A DNA stretch of 11,769 nucleotides. Origin: a bacterium. GTDB taxonomy: Bacteria > Patescibacteriota > Minisyncoccia > Phycocordibacterales > SBAW01. Shown piece by piece: positions 1 through 4,335 of this stretch. A model generated the notes under the pieces. That model searched no databases. It had not been told where the DNA came from and saw only the letters and a program-made list of their open reading frames with translations. The position numbers and the translations under genes were made by a program. Each line of letters starts with the position of its first letter. The first letter of the stretch is position 1. The stretch covers positions 1-11,769 of the forward strand of contig JAUSIO010000056.1 in assembly GCA_030647845.1 (NCBI GenBank), read 5' to 3'.

Positions 1-2159
1 CATAGCATATCGAGTGTCTGCAACACTAGGTTGCGCGCGCCTTGGAGAAACTCTTCGCGACCAAGCTCCAACTCTTTTCTTTGTAGAATTTCTTGTGCTT
101 CATTCTGCTCACCTACCGTCGCCTCCAGCGAGACCCCGCCATGGGCGGTGGCAAGCTCGGCAAGTACATCAGCAACATCGTCTAAGGAACCCACTACAAT
201 TTTATGGCGGCGCTCGTAGACCGCGCGGCGTTGCCGGTCGAGCACATTGTCAAACTCGAGCACGTGTTTGCGCGCGTCAAAGTTAAATCCTTCTATTTTT
301 GTTTGTGCGCTCTCGAGTGCTCGGCTGACCATTTTGTTTTCTATCGGCTCGTCTTCGGGTATGCCAAAACGACCCATCAAACTTTTTATCGAGTCCGGCG
401 CAAAAATGCGCATCAAACTGTCCTCGAGCGATACAAAAAACTGCGTCTCACCAGGGTCGCCCTGGCGCCCACTGCGGCCGCGCAACTGGTTATCGATACG
501 CCGTGCCTCATGCCGCTCGGTACCCAACACAAATAGCCCGCCGAGCTCGCGTACGGTGTTGTACTGCAGTGGTGTGGCGGCGATACCGCCGAGTTTGATG
601 TCGACGCCGCGGCCAGCCATGTTTGTCGCAACCGTCACGCGCCCCAGCTCACCCGCACCAGCAATAATCTCGCCCTCGCGTTCGTGGTTTTTTGCATTGA
701 GCAGTTCGTGCGGGATGCCTTCGCGTTTTAAAAACGCCGAGAGCAGTTCGTTGCGCTCAATCGAGACCGTGCCCACCAACACCGGCTGTCCTTTGGTATG
801 TAGCTCTTTTATTTTGCGCGCTACCGCCGAGAACTTGCCATCCTCAGTTTGGAAGATTTGGTCGTTCTGGTCGCGTCGCACAACTGGTTTGTTGGTGGGG
901 ACTTCTACCACCTCGAGCCCGTAGACTTTGTAAAATTCTTCGGACGAGGTTTTAGCGGTGCCAGTCATCCCCGCGAGTTTGTCGTACAAACGAAAATAGT
1001 TTTGGTAGGTAATCGAGGCAAACGTACGCGACTCTTTTTGCACGTTGACTCCCTCTTTCGCCTCGATGGCCTGGTGCAGGCCCTCGCTCCAGCGGCGGCC
1101 GGGCTGCATACGGCCGGTAAACTCGTCAATGATAACGACTTCCCCATTGCGGACTACATATTCCTTATCGCGCAGGAATAGCGCCTTCGCTCGGACAGCG
1201 GTTTCGAGATGGTGGACAAACTTGATACCGTGTTCGGTGTAGATATTCTCGACACCGAGCAGTTTTTCTGCATGCTCTATTCCCTGGTCAGTGAGCTGTA
1301 TGGCTTTGAGCTTTTCGTCTACCGTGTAGTCGCCCCCCGGGTGGAGTTGTGTGACAAGCGCCGCAAATTTTTTGTACAAATCCTCAGACTCCGCGGTTGG
1401 CGCCGAGATAATAAGTGGCGTGCGTGCCTCGTCTATCAAAATAGAGTCAATTTCGTCGACAATAGCATAGCTGTGCCCACGCTGGCGCAACTCTTCCTGG
1501 CGGTAAGAGATATTGTCGCGCAGATAGTCGAAACCAAACTCCGAGTTGGTACCGTAGGTAATGTCCGCCTCGTAGCTTTGCGCCCGCGTGCAGGGGCGCA
1601 AAAATTCGTAAAAAACACGGAAGCTCCCCTCTTCGTCGCGTATAGCGTCGTTTTCTGCATGTGCCTTGTCATAGAGATACGATGCGTCGCCGTTGATAAC
1701 GCCAACCGACATGCCGAGCGCGGCAAACACCTGCCCCATCCACACTGCATCGCGGCGGGCGAGGTAGTCGTTGACGGTAATAATGTGCACCCCACGGCCG
1801 GAAAGTGCGTTGAGATACGCGGGGAGCGTCGCGACAAGCGTCTTGCCTTCGCCCGTTTTCATCTCGGCAATGCCGCGATTGTGGAGTACCATCCCGCCGA
1901 TAAGCTGTACGTCAAACGGGCGCAAACGGGTGGTGCGTCGTGCCGCCTCGCGGACGGCGGCAAACGCCTCTGGCAAGAGCGCATCTAAGTTCTCATCTTG
2001 GGCAAGGCGATTGCGGAATTCTTGCGTCTTCCCGAAGAGTATATCATCGGATAATACCTGATATTCGGGCTCATATGCGCCAATCGCCGCCACAGTCGCG
2101 GTACTACCCGCCAAGAGTTTGGCCGCGGGGTCGCCAAAGAGGTTCTTGAGGGAAAACAT
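1..2159 (-). CDS. secA: Protein translocase motor SecA, C-terminus beyond the left edge
   Basis: ATPase that drives unfolded preproteins through the SecYEG channel at the cytoplasmic membrane. The 719 visible codons include the Walker A motif KTGEGKT (residues about 101-107), the Walker B motif DEID (235-238), FGFDYLRDN, the preprotein cross-linking region with IDEFTGR, MAGRGVDIKLGG, and the arginine-finger segment LRGRSGRQGDPG near residue 560. The scaffold helix LQTLDML lies at the very edge, so roughly the last 80-100 residues are missing, judged from usual SecA length. Two departures from E. coli SecA are visible by eye. About 28 extra residues containing EFLRPCTR precede ADITYGTNSEFGFDYL, and about 43 residues are absent between the QRR-x-VY helix and LQTLD, where the helical wing domain normally sits. 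The ATG at 2159 is preceded by no Shine-Dalgarno sequence but by a -10-like element. Identity is essentially certain. Confidence 0.97.
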   Translation of the reverse strand, partial: MFSLKNLFGDPAAKLLAGSTATVAAIGAYEPEYQVLSDDILFGKTQEFRNRLAQDENLDALLPEAFAAVREAARRTTRLRPFDVQLIGGMVLHNRGIAEMKTGEGKTLVATLPAYLNALSGRGVHIITVNDYLARRDAVWMGQVFAALGMSVGVINGDASYLYDKAHAENDAIRDEEGSFRVFYEFLRPCTRAQSYEADITYGTNSEFGFDYLRDNISYRQEELRQRGHSYAIVDEIDSILIDEARTPLIISAPTAESEDLYKKFAALVTQLHPGGDYTVDEKLKAIQLTDQGIEHAEKLLGVENIYTEHGIKFVHHLETAVRAKALFLRDKEYVVRNGEVVIIDEFTGRMQPGRRWSEGLHQAIEAKEGVNVQKESRTFASITYQNYFRLYDKLAGMTGTAKTSSEEFYKVYGLEVVEVPTNKPVVRRDQNDQIFQTEDGKFSAVARKIKELHTKGQPVLVGTVSIERNELLSAFLKREGIPHELLNAKNHEREGEIIAGAGELGRVTVATNMAGRGVDIKLGGIAATPLQYNTVRELGGLFVLGTERHEARRIDNQLRGRSGRQGDPGETQFFVSLEDSLMRIFAPDSIKSLMGRFGIPEDEPIENKMVSRALESAQTKIEGFNFDARKHVLEFDNVLDRQRRAVYERRHKIVVGSLDDVADVLAELATAHGGVSLEATVGEQNEAQEILQRKELELGREEFLQGARNLVLQTLDML

Positions 2160-2165
2160 GCAGGA

Positions 2166-2174
2166 AATATAACA
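2166..2174 (-). promoter_or_regulatory. Extended -10-like element of secA
   Basis: On the minus strand the sequence reads TGT followed by TATATT, then six bases, then the secA ATG. The TGn step makes it an extended -10. Transcription would start at or next to the A of the start codon, which implies a leaderless mRNA. No convincing -35 is visible. The region is AT-rich, so a chance match is possible. Confidence 0.4.
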
Positions 2175-2180
2175 TATTTT

Positions 2181-2223
2181 AAAGAAAAATCCCCCTTCGA
2201 CACGCTCAGGGAGACTTTTCTTT
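2181..2223. terminator. Symmetric terminator-like hairpin upstream of secA
   Basis: The arms AAAGAAAA (2181-2188) and TTTTCTTT (2216-2223) are exact reverse complements and flank a C-run and G-run pair, so on either strand a GC stem is followed by a T-rich tract. The centre, CTTCGACACGCTCAGG, resembles a short palindromic word that I recall as frequent between genes in CPR and other bacterial genomes. It could end transcription coming from the small ORF at 2269-2349 before the secA promoter. The GC stem is short and the loop is long, so termination is plausible rather than proven. Confidence 0.5.
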
Positions 2224-2234
2224 CGAGAGGATAA

Positions 2235-2260
2235 CGTTTTTGATCTCTACATCAAAAACG
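2235..2260. repeat. Perfect 10-bp inverted repeat with 6-base spacer
   Basis: CGTTTTTGAT (2235-2244) and ATCAAAAACG (2251-2260) are exact reverse complements around CTCTAC. The stem is AT-rich and no T-tract follows on either strand, so it looks more like a protein-binding operator or a mild RNA hairpin than an intrinsic terminator. It lies just beyond the stop of the small ORF at 2269-2349. Its role is unknown. Confidence 0.5.
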
Positions 2261-2268
2261 CGAGTGCC

Positions 2269-2349
2269 TTAGCGGCGCTTCTTCTTTCCTGCTGCTTTCT
2301 TTTTCTTTGCCATAATAGTTTGGCGACACGAGTCGCTTTGGTTGCGCAT
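2269..2349 (-). CDS. Possible 26-residue basic small protein
   Basis: This is a short ORF from the ATG at 2349 to a TAA at 2269-2271. The last 14 residues (MAKKKKAAGKKKRR) are almost purely lysine, arginine, alanine and glycine, and could also start at an internal ATG at 2313. The 2349 ATG has AAGG seven bases upstream, a weak Shine-Dalgarno match; the 2313 ATG has none. If real, the product would be a nucleic-acid-binding or ribosome-associated basic peptide. That is inferred only from composition, and no family is recognised. It lies between a promoter-like pair and a terminator-like hairpin, which slightly favours a genuine small gene. Chance translation of a purine-rich stretch is the main alternative. 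Confidence 0.3.
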   Translation of the reverse strand: MRNQSDSCRQTIMAKKKKAAGKKKRR

Positions 2350-2417
2350 CGATCGACCTTGCTTAGTGCGCGCCACGTGTGCGATGCAGAAAACAAATAC
2401 TCGATGCTCTAAAAACA

Positions 2418-2446
2418 ATTATCGAACGATATCTCGGTATATACAA
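2418..2446 (-). promoter_or_regulatory. Candidate promoter upstream of the small basic ORF
   Basis: On the minus strand, TTGTAT (2441-2446) is followed by 17 bases and then GATAAT (2418-2423), a reasonable sigma-70-type pair. A transcript starting near 2411 would have about 60 bases of leader before the ATG at 2349. The surroundings are AT-rich, which raises the chance of a spurious match. Confidence 0.35.
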
Positions 2447-2464
2447 TGAAAAATATTTTTCTTC

Positions 2465-2473
2465 TGTGGATAA
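2465..2473 (-). other. Perfect DnaA-box word
   Basis: The minus strand reads TTATCCACA, the consensus DnaA binding sequence. It abuts a hairpin at the murB 3' end and a 14-bp AT palindrome (2448-2461). Only this one perfect copy was noticed here, and no dnaA or dnaN gene is present. It is more likely an isolated or chance site than an origin. Confidence 0.3.
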
Positions 2474-2515
2474 CTCCGACGCGAAGCGGTCGGAGTCCGA
2501 CTGAAACGTCGGACT
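2473..2515. repeat. Two overlapping hairpins at the murB 3' end
   Basis: ACTCCGAC (2473-2480) pairs with GTCGGAGT (2489-2496) around an 8-base loop. AGTCCGAC (2494-2501) pairs with GTCGGACT (2508-2515) around TGAAAC. The two 8-bp stems share three bases and have closely related arms, so they can form one at a time or refold into each other. The second stem includes most of the murB stop codon. Neither is followed directly by a T-run, so they may protect the mRNA end, or be copies of a dispersed palindromic repeat, rather than a classic terminator. Confidence 0.6.
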
Positions 2516-3521
2516 ACAAAATTTTTACCTCTGGCTCTATTTCGATTCTTAATTTTTCTTTAACTTCTTTTTGTACTTTTTCTGCAAGTTCCGTTATATC
2601 GCGCGAGGAAGTATTTTTCTGCGCAACAATCACCAAAGGCTGCCTTTCAAACAGGCGCGCGCCGCCAACACGCGCGCCTTTGAGCCCGAGTGCGTTGTCC
2701 AACAGCCACGCGAGAGAGATTTTGACGCCCCCTTCGGCGGTAAATTGCGGCAGAGTCGGGAATTGTGTAGCTAATTCTGTGGCTTTTTCCACAGAGACAA
2801 TAGGATTGAGAAAAAACGAACCCGCAGTCCCCTCTTGTGTCAAATCGGGGAATTTACGGCTGCGAATCGCCAGCACTGCGTCGCGAATTTGACCAAGCGT
2901 AGGGCTTTGTACACCAATAAACGCCTCTGATAAGTCGCGATACGCAAGATTCGGAGTGCCGTGTGCGTCCAATGCCAGCGCTACGCGCAGTACAACATAT
3001 CTCCCCGGATTTTTTTTAAAAACACTAGTGCGATATCCAAAATTACACTCTGTGTTTGTAAACTTTTTTGCTTCTTTTGTCTCCACATCGAGCGCTTCAA
3101 CCCACACGAGGGTGTCTTTTAGTTCTACCCCGTACGCGCCAATGTTTTGCACGGGCGCGGCACCCACAGTGCCGGGGATACCGGAGAGATTCTCGATGCC
3201 CCACAAGTTTTCTTGCACAGCGCGCGCGACCAGCGCGTCCCAACTCGCGCCAGCGCCAGCTACAAACAACACTTCGTTGCCGTTTTTTTGCAACTCTATT
3301 CCCGACAGCTCTATTTTGATAACCAATCCACCAAAACCTATATCGTGCACCAATATATTCGACCCGCCTCCCAAAATCAGCACACCGAGATTTTTTTCTT
3401 TAGCAAAAGAAAGACACTCGCGCACTTCTTGTATGTCTTGCGCAAGTGCAAGATAACGCGCCGACCCCCCGATGTGGAAGGTCGTGTATTGCGCAAGCGA
3501 AACCTGTTCCTGAATTTCCAT
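2514..3521 (-). CDS. murB: UDP-N-acetylmuramate dehydrogenase MurB
   Basis: FAD-dependent enzyme that reduces UDP-N-acetylenolpyruvylglucosamine to UDP-N-acetylmuramate, in the cytoplasmic stage of peptidoglycan synthesis. The 335-residue product has the MurB landmarks in order: TTFHIGG (13-19), the FAD-binding GGGSN (51-55), GIPGTVGAAPVQNIGAYG (114-131), the type I motif YRTSVFK (163-169), GSFFLNP with the catalytic-type serine at 235, and IEPEV near the end with the expected glutamate at 329. Length fits a type I enzyme. The frame stays open upstream to about 3710, but homology begins at the ATG at 3521; the extra stretch is hairpin-rich and the next ATG (3530) lies inside a -10-like element. 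No Shine-Dalgarno sequence precedes 3521. Base use looks somewhat more AT-rich than in secA. Identity is secure. Confidence 0.95.
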   Translation of the reverse strand: MEIQEQVSLAQYTTFHIGGSARYLALAQDIQEVRECLSFAKEKNLGVLILGGGSNILVHDIGFGGLVIKIELSGIELQKNGNEVLFVAGAGASWDALVARAVQENLWGIENLSGIPGTVGAAPVQNIGAYGVELKDTLVWVEALDVETKEAKKFTNTECNFGYRTSVFKKNPGRYVVLRVALALDAHGTPNLAYRDLSEAFIGVQSPTLGQIRDAVLAIRSRKFPDLTQEGTAGSFFLNPIVSVEKATELATQFPTLPQFTAEGGVKISLAWLLDNALGLKGARVGGARLFERQPLVIVAQKNTSSRDITELAEKVQKEVKEKLRIEIEPEVKIL

Positions 3522-3528
3522 ACCCAGC

Positions 3529-3534
3529 ATTATG
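3529..3534 (-). promoter_or_regulatory. -10-like element directly upstream of murB
   Basis: The minus strand reads CATAAT, then seven bases, then the murB ATG. This fits a leaderless start. The -35 side is poor (TCGCAT at 17-bp spacing), so a promoter further upstream could be the main one. Confidence 0.35.
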
Positions 3535-3622
3535 CACCGTGCGGGAAGCGGATGCGAGCTCCAAAACATTGTTCTAAATGTGAGTGCAGTTCGCTCCCCG
3601 CACGAAGCACCCACATAGTATA

Positions 3623-3668
3623 TACCCGCCAGCGGGTACGAAAAGCCCCGCGTGAGCGGAGATTTTCG
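3623..3668. repeat. Two adjacent hairpins in the murB upstream region
   Basis: TACCCGC (3623-3629) pairs with GCGGGTA (3632-3638). Immediately next to it, CGAAAA (3639-3644) pairs with TTTTCG (3663-3668), enclosing an inner CCGC/GCGG stem with loop GTGA and two mismatches. The compact tandem arrangement suggests a dispersed palindromic repeat. If transcribed from the element at 3719-3727 it would form the structured part of a long murB leader. A separate 10-bp palindrome, GTGCTAGCAC, lies at 3697-3706. Confidence 0.5.
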
Positions 3669-3718
3669 CAGAACGGTGTTTTGTAGAACCAGCATCGTGC
3701 TAGCACCCACGCCTTTTT

Positions 3719-3727
3719 AGTATAGCA
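3719..3727 (-). promoter_or_regulatory. Extended -10-like element between vapC and murB
   Basis: The minus strand reads TGC followed by TATACT, a strong extended -10, just downstream of the vapC stop. A transcript from here would carry about 190 bases of hairpin-containing leader before murB. A second TATACT word occurs at 3617-3622 next to a similar GTGGGTGC stretch, so this block may be partly duplicated. Confidence 0.4.
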
Positions 3728-3749
3728 CAGCTATCGTATACGTGGTGGA

Positions 3750-4133
3750 TTAGCGCTTGTAGAACGACAGCATTTGCCTATCAAAGGTAACAAGACGGAC
3801 ACCCGTTTCTTGCGCTAAACCAACAAGGGCGATGTCCGTGAAAGAAAGTTTTGAACCAGAACTCGCAAAGAGTTTCATGTCATGCAAGATATCAACCGAC
3901 GGGATAAACACGTTCGAAGCGTCAGTGATGTCGGTCAAAAACTTTTTTGCAACTCCTGTGCCGGCACCATACGCCAAAACAGTCGTAGTCTCTTGAATAA
4001 CATACGGATGAACAATAAGAATGTAATCCGAAAGTTCCATCATAACGCGGAGCGCATCCGTGTGGAGCGAGTCTATCTCGCAATAAAAAGCGACAAACAC
4101 CGAGCTGTCTATAATGCAACGGCTAGGCTCCAT
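3750..4133 (-). CDS. vapC: PIN-domain ribonuclease, VapC-like toxin
   Basis: A 127-residue PIN-domain protein of typical VapC length. The acidic metal-binding residues are visible: D9 in IIDSS, E48 in VIQETTTVL, D100 in LSFTDIALVGLA, and D118 in LVTFDRQ. PIN domains of this kind are magnesium-dependent endoribonucleases; many VapC toxins cut tRNA or rRNA and are neutralised by a small partner encoded just upstream. Here the ATG lies inside the last codons of the 55-residue ORF at 4123-4290, the translationally coupled layout usual for toxin-antitoxin pairs. The gene sits between two envelope genes on the same strand and ends in TAA. The PIN assignment is firm; a toxin role is inferred from context, and the RNA target cannot be read from sequence. 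Confidence 0.82.
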   Translation of the reverse strand: MEPSRCIIDSSVFVAFYCEIDSLHTDALRVMMELSDYILIVHPYVIQETTTVLAYGAGTGVAKKFLTDITDASNVFIPSVDILHDMKLFASSGSKLSFTDIALVGLAQETGVRLVTFDRQMLSFYKR

Positions 4134-4290
4134 AGACTATCTCATCCACTCGCTCGGAGAGATTGCGTGCACCACCGCGCTTGCCCTTTACTATATGTTT
4201 TTTTGCCAACGCATAAAATCCCCTCTGTGCAAGACGCTTGGTGCTGGAAACAGTAAAAGAAACTACATATTTCTGCGTCTGTGTATTCAT
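4123..4290 (-). CDS. Putative antitoxin partner of the VapC-like toxin
   Basis: A 55-residue ORF from the ATG at 4290 to a TAG at 4123-4125. It overlaps the toxin gene by 11 bases in another frame. The product starts with a probable beta strand (KYVVSFTVSS, residues 7-16), has a very basic middle rich in K and R, and ends with a short probable helix (ARNLSERVDEIVYG). That would suit a small DNA-binding antitoxin whose C-terminal end contacts the toxin, but no named antitoxin family is recognised. A -10-like TATACA lies eight bases before the ATG inside an inverted repeat that could be its operator. Position, overlap and composition support a real gene; the function is inferred. Confidence 0.68.
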   Translation of the reverse strand: MNTQTQKYVVSFTVSSTKRLAQRGFYALAKKHIVKGKRGGARNLSERVDEIVYGA

Positions 4291-4291
4291 C

Positions 4292-4312
4292 TTCCAAGTG
4301 TATACCTCGGAA
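4292..4312 (-). promoter_or_regulatory. Promoter with operator-like inverted repeat for the toxin-antitoxin pair
   Basis: On the minus strand, TTCCGAG and CTTGGAA flank seven bases, matching at six of seven paired positions. Between them lies most of a -10-like TATACA (4299-4304). A bound antitoxin or toxin-antitoxin complex would cover the promoter, the usual autorepression layout. The closest -35 is TAGACA with a short 15-bp spacer, so promoter strength is uncertain. Confidence 0.42.
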
Positions 4313-4335
4313 TATTTTTTGTCTAGCTCGCGAAG

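Larger units (their letters stand above)
2160..2513. other. 354-bp intergenic region between murB and secA
   Basis: This is the longest stretch without a conserved gene. Read in the minus direction from murB it holds two overlapping hairpins at the murB 3' end, a DnaA-box word, a 14-bp AT palindrome (2448-2461), a possible promoter (2418-2446), a tiny lysine-rich ORF, a 10-bp inverted repeat, the terminator-like hairpin, and the secA -10 element. No tRNA or known riboswitch fold was recognised. Confidence 0.6.

Noticed and set aside
1209..1988. Plus-strand open frame of about 260 codons inside secA
   Set aside because: It is antisense to the highly conserved secA coding sequence and shows no recognisable motif. 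Long antisense frames are expected opposite GC-rich codons.
2290..2400. Histone-like protein suggested by an ARTKQ stretch
   Set aside because: The match is five residues, upstream of the likely start codon, with no further similarity to histones.
2465..2473. Replication origin
   Set aside because: There is only one perfect DnaA box, no dnaA/dnaN neighbours, and no visible box cluster.
3623..3668. CRISPR repeats or a tRNA
   Set aside because: There are only two unlike hairpins, no regularly spaced direct repeats, and no cloverleaf or T-loop sequence.
3522..3710. N-terminal extension of MurB
   Set aside because: The frame is open but passes through hairpins and -10-like elements and has no match to the family, whose N-terminus aligns from the ATG at 3521.
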